DNA from: Streptomyces qaidamensis
Lineage (GTDB): Bacteria > Actinomycetota > Actinomycetes > Streptomycetales > Streptomycetaceae
NCBI RefSeq assembly: GCF_001611795.1
Contig: NZ_CP015098.1
Location: 6,138,001-6,202,000, forward strand
DNA: 64,000 nt
Direction of reading: 5' to 3'
Positions 11,779 to 19,750 of the stretch are shown piece after piece; positions within the stretch are counted from its first letter, which is position 1; every line of letters starts with the position of its first letter. The notes below the pieces were generated by a model. It had not been told where the DNA came from. It was given only the letters and a program-made list of their open reading frames with translations, and ran no database searches. The translations under genes were made by a program, and so were the position numbers.

Positions 11779-12522
11779 TCAGGCGGTTCGGAACACGCGT
11801 GTGCCCACTGTCACGGACAGCGCCGTGAGGCCGACGGCCACCAGCGCGCCGTAGAGCATGTGGGGTGTGGCGTAGTCGCCCACGTACGCGTCCCGCACCG
11901 CGTCCACCAGATAGCGGAACGGCATGAGGTGCGAGAGGGCGTCCAGCCAGGCCGGTCCCAGGGTCATCGGCAGCATCAGGCCCGACAGCAGCATGGACGG
12001 CATGGTCAGCGCGTTGATCGCCGGGCCGAAGCTCTGCGGGGTGTCCATCCTCATCGCCAGTGCGTACGACAGGGCGGCCAGCGAGAGCGTGAGCAGGGCG
12101 ACGAAGGCGAAGCCGATCAGCACCCCGGCCAGGGGCGCCCGCAGGCCCATCACCACCGCGGCCAGCACCAGCAGCACGGCCTGGAAGACGAACACCGTGG
12201 CGTCCCGCAGCACCCGGCCCAGCAGCAGGGCCAGCCGGCTGACCGGGGTGACGCGCATGCGCTCGACCACGCCGTGGCCCTTCTCGATGATGATCGAGAA
12301 GCCCGCGAAGGATGCCCCGAACAGGCCGAGTTGGAGCAGCAGCCCGGGGACGAGCACCTGCCAGGAGCTGCCTCCCGTGCCGAGCGGCAGGTCGGTGAGC
12401 AGCGGGCCGAAGAACAGCAGGTACAGCAGCGGCATGAGTACGCCGAAGAGCAGCGCGAAGCGCGAGCGCAGTGACTGGCGGAGGTAGCGCCCGTAGACGA
12501 GGGCGGTGTCGTGCAGCAGCAT
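11779..12522 (-). CDS. ABC-2 type exporter permease
   Basis: The product is a 247-residue membrane protein with six predicted helices in the ABC-2 (drug/polyketide export) fold, including the segment near GFSIIIEKGHGVVERMRVTPVS that is typical between helices 2 and 3. It is transcribed after the ATPase gene and separated from it by a short tandem repeat. Together they form a DrrAB-like exporter, probably controlled by the divergent TetR regulator. Confidence 0.88.
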   Translation of the reverse strand: MLLHDTALVYGRYLRQSLRSRFALLFGVLMPLLYLLFFGPLLTDLPLGTGGSSWQVLVPGLLLQLGLFGASFAGFSIIIEKGHGVVERMRVTPVSRLALLLGRVLRDATVFVFQAVLLVLAAVVMGLRAPLAGVLIGFAFVALLTLSLAALSYALAMRMDTPQSFGPAINALTMPSMLLSGLMLPMTLGPAWLDALSHLMPFRYLVDAVRDAYVGDYATPHMLYGALVAVGLTALSVTVGTRVFRTA

Positions 12523-12524
12523 CG

Positions 12525-12560
12525 TGGGTCCTCTGGGTCCTCTGGGTCCTCTGAGTCTTT
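12525..12560. repeat. 9-base tandem repeat at the permease ribosome site
   Basis: Three exact copies of TGGGTCCTC (12525-12551) and a fourth diverged copy (12552-12560) lie directly before the permease ATG. On the coding strand the unit reads GAGGACCCA, so each copy brings a GAGGA ribosome-binding core. Only the nearest copies can serve the start. Confidence 0.8.
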
Positions 12561-12574
12561 GAGTCCGCCGGGCC

Positions 12575-13357
12575 CTAGACGGCGACGGGGGTCTGGTCGG
12601 CCGGCGCGGCGCTGCGGCCGGTGATGGCGAGGAACGTGTCCTGGAGCGAGGCGTCGAGCGAGCCGCCGTGGCGCAGCTTCAGCGCGCTCGGGGTGCCCTC
12701 GGCGACGACCACGCCGTGGTCCACGACGACCAGCCGGTCGGAGAGGGCGTCGGCCTCGTCGAGGTAGTGCGTGGTCAGGAACACCGTCGTGCCGTGCTCG
12801 TCGCGCAGACGGCGCACCAGGTCCCACAGGTCGGCACGGCTGCCGGGGTCGAGACCGGTCGTCGGCTCGTCCAGGAACAGCACCTTCGGGCGGTGGGTGA
12901 GCGCCATCGCGATGTCCAGCCGCCGCCGCTGACCGCCGGAGAGCGCGCCGCACCTGCGGTCGAGGAGCCCGGTGAGGTCCAGGTCGCGGGCCAGTTCCCC
13001 GGCGCGCTCGACGGCCTGCGCCCTGGTCAGCCGGTACAGCCGCCCCTGGGTGACCAGTTCCTCCCGCACGCTGATCTGCGGATCGACCCCGCCGGACTGC
13101 GCCACGTAGCCGCAGGCCCGCCGCACCCCGGCCGCGTCCGTCGCCAGGTCGCATCCCGCGACGGTGGCGGCGCCGCCGGACGGTGCCAGCAGCGTCGTCA
13201 GCATCCGCAGGGTCGTGGTCTTGCCGGCCCCGTTCGGGCCGAGGAAGCCGAGGATCTCGCCCTCGCGGACGGTCAGGTCGATCGAGCGCACGGCCTGAAC
13301 GGGGCCGTTCTTGGTCAGGAAGGTGCGGGCCAGCCCGGCCGTACTGATGATTGCCAT
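12575..13357 (-). CDS. ABC exporter ATPase, DrrA-like
   Basis: This is the nucleotide-binding subunit of an ABC-2 exporter, 260 residues. The Walker A motif GPNGAGKTT (about residues 39-47), signature LSGGQRRRLDIA and Walker B VLFLDEPTTGLD are all intact, followed by the switch TTHYLDEAD. The permease gene follows. The start lies 79 bases from the divergent tetR, with an inverted-repeat operator between. Confidence 0.93.
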   Translation of the reverse strand: MAIISTAGLARTFLTKNGPVQAVRSIDLTVREGEILGFLGPNGAGKTTTLRMLTTLLAPSGGAATVAGCDLATDAAGVRRACGYVAQSGGVDPQISVREELVTQGRLYRLTRAQAVERAGELARDLDLTGLLDRRCGALSGGQRRRLDIAMALTHRPKVLFLDEPTTGLDPGSRADLWDLVRRLRDEHGTTVFLTTHYLDEADALSDRLVVVDHGVVVAEGTPSALKLRHGGSLDASLQDTFLAITGRSAAPADQTPVAV

Positions 13358-13372
13358 GGCCCCAGAAAAACA

Positions 13373-13415
13373 GAGGCTCTTAAAATTTGCAATGACCCCA
13401 AGTTTTCAGAGCCTC
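13373..13415. promoter_or_regulatory. Probable TetR operator between the ABC exporter and its regulator
   Basis: GAGGCTCTTAAAATTT (13373-13388) faces AAGTTTTCAGAGCCTC (13400-13415). The arms are complementary at 14 of 16 positions with an 11-base spacer. It lies centrally between the two divergent starts. A -10-like TAGAAT (13425-13430) just before the tetR ATG at 13437 suggests a leaderless tetR transcript. Confidence 0.7.
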
Positions 13416-13436
13416 CAGGGAAGCTAGAATTCGGAC

Positions 13437-14078
13437 ATGGCTGAGGGGCTCAGGGAACGGAAGAAGCGCGAGACCAGGCAGCGCATCTCGGACATCGCCA
13501 CCGGGCTCTTCCTGGAGCGCGGATTCGTGACGGTGACGATCGCCGACGTGGCGGAAGCGGCCGACGTCTCCGTGAACACCGTCTACAACTACTTCCCGGC
13601 CAAAGAGGACCTCTTCTTCGACCGCTCCCAGGGCGTCGTCGACCGGCTCTCGCGATGGGTGCGCGGCCGGGACGCGGGGGAGTCGGCCACCCGGGCGGTG
13701 CTGCGCGAGCTGCGCGCCGAGATCGAGGCCGTCTCGCCCCGTATGGGCCTCATTGGGGGCTATGACCGTTTCATGCGCTGCATCGAAGAGGCGCCACCGC
13801 TGCGCTCCCGGCTGTGGAGCATCCAGCAGGAGCTCCAGGACAACCTGGAGGCGACCCTCCGCGAGGAGACCGGCGCCACCGTCGGCGATCCGCTGCCCGG
13901 CCTGATCGCCGGTCAGATCTGCTGGGCCCACGGCACCCTTTTCGTCGCGATCGGCCGCGAGATGGTCAAGGGGCGCAACCCGGACGAAGTGTCACGGGAG
14001 ATGCTCGTCGTTCTCGACGACATCGAGGAGTTGTTGGGCGAGAAGGTGCTCAACTACGCCGTACGAGGCGGCGCGTGA
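13437..14078 (+). CDS. TetR-family regulator of the adjacent ABC exporter
   Basis: This is a 213-residue regulator with an N-terminal HTH (residues about 9-55, including TIADVAEAADVSVNTVYNYFPAKEDLF) and a helical ligand-binding domain. It is divergent from the exporter ATPase gene and shares a control region holding a strong inverted repeat. It most likely represses the exporter until it binds an unknown ligand. No clear ribosome site precedes the ATG, in keeping with leaderless translation. Confidence 0.9.
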   Translation: MAEGLRERKKRETRQRISDIATGLFLERGFVTVTIADVAEAADVSVNTVYNYFPAKEDLFFDRSQGVVDRLSRWVRGRDAGESATRAVLRELRAEIEAVSPRMGLIGGYDRFMRCIEEAPPLRSRLWSIQQELQDNLEATLREETGATVGDPLPGLIAGQICWAHGTLFVAIGREMVKGRNPDEVSREMLVVLDDIEELLGEKVLNYAVRGGA

Positions 14079-14082
14079 CGCG

Positions 14083-14101
14083 CGTCTCACGTCGTGAGAC
14101 G
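14083..14101. promoter_or_regulatory. Palindrome upstream of hydroxybutyryl-CoA dehydrogenase
   Basis: CGTCTCAC (14083-14090) and GTGAGACG (14094-14101) form a perfect 8-base inverted repeat with a GTC centre, five bases after the tetR stop. It may end tetR transcription or act as an operator. Just downstream, TTACTAAGCGCTCAC (14111-14125) is a second AT-containing motif that stands out from the GC-rich background. Confidence 0.5.
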
Positions 14102-14194
14102 TGAAACGCGTTACTAAGCGCTCACACGCGCTCTCGCGGGCGCTAGTGTCCGCCGGAGAAGCAGGCATAAGCAGCGCGTCAGGGGAGTCGCACA

Positions 14195-15043
14195 GTGGCA
14201 GGGAAGCTCGCCGTCATCGGGGCCGGCCTCATGGGAGCCGGCATCGCCCAGGTCTCCGCCCAGGCGGGCTGGGAGGTGATCCTGCGTGACGTCACCGACG
14301 AGGCACTGACGCGGGGCACCGACGGCATCAAGGCGTCGTACGACAAGTTCGTCGCCAAGGGCAAGCTGGAAGCGCACGACGCCGACGCCGCCCTGGCCCG
14401 CATCACCGCGACCACCGACCTGGACGCCGCGGCCGACGCGGACGTCGTCGTCGAGGCCGTGTTCGAGAAGCTCGAGGTCAAGCACGAGATCTTCCGCGCG
14501 CTCGACAAGATCGTGAAGGACGAGGCGATCCTCGCCTCCAACACCTCCGCCATCCCGATCACCAAGATCGCGGCGGCCACGGAGCGCCCGGAGCGGGTCG
14601 TCGGCACGCACTTCTTCTCGCCGGTGCCGATGATGCAGCTGTGCGAACTCGTCCGCGGCTACAAGACCAGCGACGAGACCCTCGCCACGGCCCGGCGGTT
14701 CGCCGAGTCGGTGGGCAAGACCTGCATCGTCGTCAACCGCGACGTCGCCGGGTTCGTGACGACCCGTCTCATCTGCGCCCTGGTCGTCGAGGCCGCGAAG
14801 CTGCAGGAGTCGGGCGTGGCCAGCGCCGAGGACATCGACCTGGCCTGCAAGCTGGGCTTCGGCCACGCCATGGGCCCGCTGGCGACGGCGGACCTGACCG
14901 GCGTCGACATCCTGCTGCACGCCACGAACAACATCTACACCGAGTCCCAGGACGAGAAGTTCGCGGCCCCCGAGTCGATGCGCCGGATGGTTGACGCCGG
15001 TGACATCGGACGCAAGAGCGGGCAGGGCTTCTACAAGCACTGA
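14195..15043 (+). CDS. hbd: 3-hydroxybutyryl-CoA dehydrogenase
   Basis: This enzyme interconverts acetoacetyl-CoA and 3-hydroxybutyryl-CoA with NAD(P)H, in butyryl-CoA or ethylmalonyl-CoA type metabolism. The 282-residue length is typical of the stand-alone enzyme. The Rossmann motif GAGLMGAGIAQ lies at residues 8-18, the catalytic His in GTHFFSPVPMMQL, and the C-terminal domain ends DIGRKSGQGFYKH. The GTG at 14195 is placed after GGGGAG (14182-14187). It stands alone, followed by a stable hairpin. Confidence 0.94.
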   Translation: MAGKLAVIGAGLMGAGIAQVSAQAGWEVILRDVTDEALTRGTDGIKASYDKFVAKGKLEAHDADAALARITATTDLDAAADADVVVEAVFEKLEVKHEIFRALDKIVKDEAILASNTSAIPITKIAAATERPERVVGTHFFSPVPMMQLCELVRGYKTSDETLATARRFAESVGKTCIVVNRDVAGFVTTRLICALVVEAAKLQESGVASAEDIDLACKLGFGHAMGPLATADLTGVDILLHATNNIYTESQDEKFAAPESMRRMVDAGDIGRKSGQGFYKH

Positions 15044-15107
15044 AACCGCACATGCCCCGGGCCCATCACACGCCAGGGTGAATTCGGTATCGGTTCGCTT
15101 ACAAGAA

Positions 15108-15142
15108 GCAACCTCTGACTCCTCCACACAGTCAGAGGTTGC
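15108..15142 (+). terminator. 13-base-pair hairpin between hbd and the STAS gene
   Basis: GCAACCTCTGACT (15108-15120) pairs perfectly with AGTCAGAGGTTGC (15130-15142) around CCTCCACAC. It lies 64 bases after hbd and 51 bases before the STAS gene. It has no U-tract, so it could be a terminator or part of the STAS gene leader. Confidence 0.6.
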
Positions 15143-15193
15143 ATCACCCACATCCAGAACGCGGAGCACGATTCGCACGCACGGGGAGCGCAT

Positions 15194-15517
15194 ATGTACA
15201 TCAGGGGCGACCACGCCGAGCTGGTCGTCGGGGGCCGCCTCGACGTCCGGAGCGCGGCGGACGCCCGTACGGTCCTGCACTCGGCCGTCGACGACGGAGT
15301 CGGCGATCTGGTGCTCGACCTGTCCGAACTGGACTCCTGGGACGCCACCGGACTGGGCGTGATCATGGGAGCCCACCGGCGGGCCGGCCGCTGCGGCCGG
15401 CGCCTGGTGCTGCGCGGGGTACCGCCGCAGATGCAGCGCCTGCTGGTGGCCACCCGACTGCACCGGATCCTGGCGATCGAGGGGGGCATCGGGGTGGAGA
15501 CGCTTCCCCGCGTGTGA
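15194..15517 (+). CDS. STAS-domain anti-sigma factor antagonist-like protein
   Basis: This is a 107-residue single-domain STAS protein, a class that releases sigma factors by binding anti-sigma kinases. The core reads LVLDLSELDSWDATGLGVI. The residue that is phosphorylated Ser in most antagonists is Thr here (DATGLG). Streptomyces has many such paralogues and the partner cannot be told from sequence. No kinase or sigma gene is adjacent. The next gene encodes a large NTPase-like membrane protein. Confidence 0.85.
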   Translation: MYIRGDHAELVVGGRLDVRSAADARTVLHSAVDDGVGDLVLDLSELDSWDATGLGVIMGAHRRAGRCGRRLVLRGVPPQMQRLLVATRLHRILAIEGGIGVETLPRV

Positions 15518-15783
15518 CGCCGCGTACGGGTGTGAGCCGGGCGACCGGGGAGACCCGGACGCACGTCGTCGCATCGGGCGACGCGCACAATCCTCACGAG
15601 ACCGTGACGTTACGGACGGCGCGGTACCCCGGACTGTCGTAGATACTGTGCGAAGGTTTAGGGTTCGGCTGCCCGCTGCCTTGACACCCTTCGGCGGGAC
15701 CGGACCAGAAGCGACAGCGCGGTGTGCAGCAAGGCCGGGAGGGGCTTTTCCAAGCACACACACGCTTTTGGGGGGCTTGACCT

Positions 15784-18285
15784 ATGGATCCTGACAACCA
15801 GGGACCCGAGGAGTACGGCCACGAAGGTGACGGCCCCGCGCCGCGCCAGCGCCCTCCCAGGGAATCCCTCACACCCGACTTCGCGCAGCACGCGCCGGCG
15901 CTCGCCCGCACCGTGCAGCTCGTCTCCGGCGACTTCCTGCTGACCGTCAACCCCGTCGACGGCAGCGAGATAGAGGCCTGCCCGCCCGCCGAACGGCCTG
16001 CCCGGCCCGAGAAGCTCACCGCGGCCGAGCGGGCCGAGGCCGAGCGCGCCGCCCGCCCGCCCGTCCCGCCCGGCCCGGCGCTGCCCGTCCTGCCGCTGCT
16101 GGCCCGCCAGGACGAGCGCGAGCGCCTGGTGCGCCTGCTCGCCCGCGGCCGCTCCACGCGCCTGACCGGCGCGGCCGGCTCCGGCCGCACCCGCCTCCTG
16201 GACCTCGTCGCCGAGGACTGCTCCGACCTCGCCCCCGACGGCGTCGTCCGCCTCAACGGCTTCGGACGCACCGCCGACGACCTGCTGTACGACCTGTTCC
16301 ACGCGGTGTACAGCGCCCCCCTGCACCGCCCGGACCGGGACGAACTGCTCACCTACGTCCGTGACATCGGTGCGGTCGTCGTCCTCGACGACCTGGAGTT
16401 CGGCGGCGCCGCGCTCGACGAGCTGCTGGAGGCGACCCCCGAGTGCGCCTTCCTGCTCGGCGCCACCCCGGACGTGCCGGCCCCCTCCGCCGACGCCGGC
16501 GTCGAGGAGGTCCTCCTCGGCGGGCTGGAGCGCGCGGCCGGGCTCGACCTGCTGGAACACGCCGTCGGCCGGACCCTCACCGAGGACGAGTCCAACTGGG
16601 CGGGCGACCTCTGGTTCGAGTCCGAGGGCCTGCCGCTGCGCTTCGTCCAGGCCGGTGCCCTGCTGCGGCAGCGCGACCGGCTGCGCGCCGGCACCGGCGC
16701 CGTCGACGAGTTCGGCGTCTTCGAGGACGCGCCCCCGGACGACCCCGCCGACTCCTACGACCTCGGTGACGACGTGCCGCTGCCGGCGCTCGGCGAGGCC
16801 GCCGCGCCCGCCCCGCTGCTCGCCTCCCGGCTGAGCGCCTCCGCCCGCGCCACCCTGCGGTTCGCCGTCGCCCTGGGCGGCGAGGTCCCGCACCAGGCGC
16901 ATCTGCCCGCCCTGGTCGGCGACACCCACGCGGACGCCGCACTCGGCGAACTGGCCGCCTGCGGCCTCGTCTCCCCGGTCGGCTCCCGCTACCGCCTCGC
17001 GGCCGGCGTCCCGGCCCAGCTGGAAGCCGCCGGGTACGCCGACGAGGCCGAGGCCGCAGCCCGCAGTGCCGCCCAGCACTACTCCTGGTGGGCCGGGCAC
17101 CCCTCGGTCACCCCCGAGCGGGTGTGCGCCGAGGCCGACGCGGTCCTCGCCGCCCTGGCCCTCCTCGGACCCGCCACCCGGCCGCCCGCCGAGGACGAGG
17201 AGAGCGCGGCCGTCCACCTGGCCCGCACCGCCGCCCCCGCGTTCGCCGCCGGACTGCACTGGAGCGCCTGGGAGCGGGCCCTGCGGGCCGGCGCCGAGGC
17301 AGCCCGGCTCGCAGGGGACGTCGGCGAAGAGGCCTACTTCCACCACGAGCTCGGCGTCCTCGCCCTGTGCGGGGGGCAGCTCGACCGGGCCCGTGCCGAA
17401 CTGGAGGCCTCCATCGGCCTGCGCGGCGCCCTCGCCGACAAGCGCGGGACCGTCGCCGGCCGCCGTGCCCTGGTCCTGGTCGCCGACCGCTCGGGCACGC
17501 CGATCGGGCTCGGGCCGACCGCGGGGGAGGAGGTGCCCGACGCCCGGGACGAGGAGTCGGCGTCCCCGCCCGGCGGTGTTCCGGCGGCCTTCCCGACGCT
17601 CCAGAAGCCGCCCTCCCCGACGCTGGTCACCCACCGCAGCTCGCCCGCGCCCTCGCGCAAGGCGCGCGGCGGCCTCAAGGGCCTGGCCCGGCGCAACCTC
17701 GTGGCCGCCGGTGCCGGTGCCCTGCTCGTCGCGGTCCTGGGCACGGTGGTGACGCTCGGCGCCACTTCCGACAAGGATCAGAACCCGCCGTCCGACCAGG
17801 TCGGCGTCAACCCGTCCGCCAGCCAGGGCGTCGACGACGGCAGCCTCGGCGCCGACCGGCCGGCGAACGAGGGCGGGGGAGGCACCGGCGAGGCGGCAGC
17901 CCGCCCGACCGACCCGGGCCCGGACGGCACGATCGGCACGTCGGACGACCCGACGCCGACGGACTCCCCGAGCGGTTCGCAGGAACCGAGCGACTCCGCG
18001 TCGCCGTCGAAGCCGCCGACGTCCTCGAAGCCGTCCACGTCCAAGCCGCCGACGACGTCCAAGCCCCCCACGACGTCCAAGCCGCCGACGTCGAAGCCGC
18101 CGACGTCCGAGCCGCCGACCTCGGAGCCGCCGACGTCCGAGCCGCCCACCTCGGAGCCGCCGACGACCAGCCCGTCCACCTCCGACTCGGCCAGCGGCCC
18201 GGCGCCCAGCGCTCCCATGAGCACCTCGGCGAGCGCGTCGCAGAGCACCACAGGCACGCCGAGCGGCCCGGAGACGGTGATCTGA
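15784..18285 (+). CDS. NTPase-like protein with C-terminal membrane anchor and proline-rich external tail
   Basis: The 833-residue protein is of unknown function. After a disordered Pro/Arg-rich start, a P-loop-like motif GAAGSGRT lies at about residues 129-136, with Arg where Lys is normal, and a Walker B-like VVVLDDLEF at about 199-207. This resembles a STAND/AAA-type ATPase core. A helical, Ala-rich middle (about 350-580) could be a repeat scaffold. One hydrophobic helix (about 641-660) is followed by a tail rich in Pro, Thr, Ser and Lys with PPTTSKPP and PPTSEPP repeats (about 740-800), typical of a cell-wall spacer. Topology would be cytoplasmic ATPase, outside tail. The ATG at 15784 follows a GGGGGG run. 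Confidence 0.75.
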   Translation: MDPDNQGPEEYGHEGDGPAPRQRPPRESLTPDFAQHAPALARTVQLVSGDFLLTVNPVDGSEIEACPPAERPARPEKLTAAERAEAERAARPPVPPGPALPVLPLLARQDERERLVRLLARGRSTRLTGAAGSGRTRLLDLVAEDCSDLAPDGVVRLNGFGRTADDLLYDLFHAVYSAPLHRPDRDELLTYVRDIGAVVVLDDLEFGGAALDELLEATPECAFLLGATPDVPAPSADAGVEEVLLGGLERAAGLDLLEHAVGRTLTEDESNWAGDLWFESEGLPLRFVQAGALLRQRDRLRAGTGAVDEFGVFEDAPPDDPADSYDLGDDVPLPALGEAAAPAPLLASRLSASARATLRFAVALGGEVPHQAHLPALVGDTHADAALGELAACGLVSPVGSRYRLAAGVPAQLEAAGYADEAEAAARSAAQHYSWWAGHPSVTPERVCAEADAVLAALALLGPATRPPAEDEESAAVHLARTAAPAFAAGLHWSAWERALRAGAEAARLAGDVGEEAYFHHELGVLALCGGQLDRARAELEASIGLRGALADKRGTVAGRRALVLVADRSGTPIGLGPTAGEEVPDARDEESASPPGGVPAAFPTLQKPPSPTLVTHRSSPAPSRKARGGLKGLARRNLVAAGAGALLVAVLGTVVTLGATSDKDQNPPSDQVGVNPSASQGVDDGSLGADRPANEGGGGTGEAAARPTDPGPDGTIGTSDDPTPTDSPSGSQEPSDSASPSKPPTSSKPSTSKPPTTSKPPTTSKPPTSKPPTSEPPTSEPPTSEPPTSEPPTTSPSTSDSASGPAPSAPMSTSASASQSTTGTPSGPETVI

Positions 18286-18301
18286 CACCCGTACACACGG
18301 C

Positions 18302-18332
18302 AGGGCCGGGTCCGTTCCGCGGACCCGGCCCT
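18302..18332. terminator. Bidirectional terminator
   Basis: AGGGCCGGGTCCG (18302-18314) pairs perfectly with CGGACCCGGCCCT (18320-18332) around TTCCG, then TTTCG. It serves the upstream plus-strand gene and probably nucS, which converges on it 20 bases away. Confidence 0.88.
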
Positions 18333-18351
18333 TTCGTCGTCGTACGGGCTG

Positions 18352-19023
18352 TCAGAACAGCCGCAGCTTGTCGTCCTCGATGCCCCGCAGCGCGTTGTAG
18401 TCGAGGACCTGGCAGCCGATGCCGCGGTCGGTCGCGAGGACGCGGGCCTGGGGCTTGATCTCCTGGGCCGCGAAGACGCCGCGCACCGGGGCGAGATGGG
18501 GGTCGCGGTTCAGCAGCTCCAGATAGCGCGTGAGCTGCTCCACGCCGTCGATCTCGCCGCGCCGCTTGATCTCCACCGCGACGGTCTTGCCGTCGGCGTC
18601 CCGGCACAGGATGTCGACCGGCCCGATGGCCGTCGGGTACTCCCGGCGGATCAGCGTGTAGCCCTCGCCGAGTGTCTCGATGCGGTCGGCGAGCAGCTCC
18701 TGGAGGTGCGCTTCCACGCCGTCCTTGATCAGGCCGGGATCGACGCCCAGTTCGTGCGAGGAGTCGTGGAGGACTTCCTCCATCGTGATGATGAGCTTCT
18801 CGCCCGCCTTGTTGACGACGGTCCAGACGCCCTCTTCCTCGCCGGTGCCCTCTTTCAGGGTGCAGGGCGGCGACATCCAGTTCAGGGGCTTGTAGGCCCG
18901 GTCGTCGGCGTGGATCGAGACGCTGCCGTCCGCCTTCACCAGGATCAGGCGCGGGGCCGAGGGAAGGTGGGCGGTGAGCCGCCCGGCGTAGTCCACGGAG
19001 CAGCGGGCAATGACGAGACGCAT
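18352..19023 (-). CDS. nucS: Mismatch-specific endonuclease NucS/EndoMS
   Basis: This enzyme cuts both strands at G-T, G-G and T-T mismatches, the basis of actinobacterial mismatch repair in organisms without MutS/MutL. The 223-residue protein has the N-terminal dimerisation/DNA-binding domain and a RecB-like nuclease core with [30 protein letters not shown] and the QxxxY element. It ends in DDKLRLF, the kind of tail that binds the sliding clamp. The ATG at 19023 ([12 protein letters not shown]) is used. An in-frame ATG three codons earlier gives MPT and is not conserved. Confidence 0.95.
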   Translation of the reverse strand: MRLVIARCSVDYAGRLTAHLPSAPRLILVKADGSVSIHADDRAYKPLNWMSPPCTLKEGTGEEEGVWTVVNKAGEKLIITMEEVLHDSSHELGVDPGLIKDGVEAHLQELLADRIETLGEGYTLIRREYPTAIGPVDILCRDADGKTVAVEIKRRGEIDGVEQLTRYLELLNRDPHLAPVRGVFAAQEIKPQARVLATDRGIGCQVLDYNALRGIEDDKLRLF

Positions 19024-19276
19024 GGTCGGCAACGCTACTCGACGGGCACCTGTCCACGCGATTCGCCCTGGAAAACACGTGTTCGGTAATGGCCGATTGT
19101 GTGCATGGTGTGCTCAGCGGGAGTGTCTCATCTGCGCATTTTCCTGGTGCCGCCACCGTACGGTGCTTACCGTATGAACGGGAGGTCGCGAGGCGTGTAC
19201 GCAGCGTGTCCGGTATCGCGAACTCCCCCTATCTGTCCGGCAACCCCTGCTCGTCGGGGGTGCGAGAGGAGAACTC

Positions 19277-19669
19277 ATGTCGCTCGACGTCTCACCGGCC
19301 CTACTCGAACAGGCCGAGCGAGGCGAGGTCGACGAAGCGGAATTCGTCGACTGCGTCCGGACCTCCCTGCCTTATGCGTGGGAGATGATCAGCTCACTGG
19401 TGGCCCAGCTGAAGGTGGACGGCGGCGCGTTCGCCGACAACCAGACGCCCCCGCCGGACGAGCAGGCACGCGGCCAGCTGCTGCGTGCGCTTGCGAGTGA
19501 CGCGATACGCGGCGCGCTGCAACGGCACTTCGGTGTGCGGCTGGCTTTCCAGAACTGCCACCGGGTGGCCGTGTTCCCGCTTGACTCCTCGGTCGACGAG
19601 AAGCTGGACCGCTTCACCTCGGTCCGCAGTCAGGTGCTGAACCAGTCACCCGAGTTCCGGGACTGCTGA
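19277..19669 (+). CDS. SCO5389-family conserved protein
   Basis: The product is a 130-residue soluble protein found across Streptomyces. No function is known to me. It has no signal peptide or membrane helix. An acidic first third (ALLEQAERGEVDEAEFVDC) precedes a helix with SLPYAWEMISSLVAQL. The ATG follows GAGAGGAG at 19265-19272. It stands alone, divergent from nucS, with a stem-loop behind it. Confidence 0.85.
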   Translation: MSLDVSPALLEQAERGEVDEAEFVDCVRTSLPYAWEMISSLVAQLKVDGGAFADNQTPPPDEQARGQLLRALASDAIRGALQRHFGVRLAFQNCHRVAVFPLDSSVDEKLDRFTSVRSQVLNQSPEFRDC

Positions 19670-19682
19670 CGCGGCGCCGCTT

Positions 19683-19732
19683 GCTTGCCGCTCCGTACGC
19701 GGGAGGTGCAGTTCTGTACCGGAGCGGCAAGC
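19683..19732. terminator. Long-stem terminator-like hairpin
   Basis: GCTTGCCGCTCCG (19683-19695) pairs with CGGAGCGGCAAGC (19720-19732). GTAC on each inner side extends the stem with one bulge. The loop is about 20 bases. It lies between two convergent genes and ends about 20 bases before the oxidoreductase stop. Confidence 0.7.
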
Positions 19733-19750
19733 CCCAGGAACCCACCGCGC

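Noticed and set aside
17980-18180. CRISPR-like array in the region of regular repeats
   Set aside because: The repeats are short codon runs (Pro-Pro-Thr-Ser-Lys/Glu) in frame in a proline-rich tail, with no unique spacers of constant length.
15658-18288. An 876-codon minus-strand frame over the NTPase-like gene
   Set aside because: It is antisense to a continuous coding sequence with a start, a membrane helix and a terminator. The product is Gly/Arg/Val low complexity.
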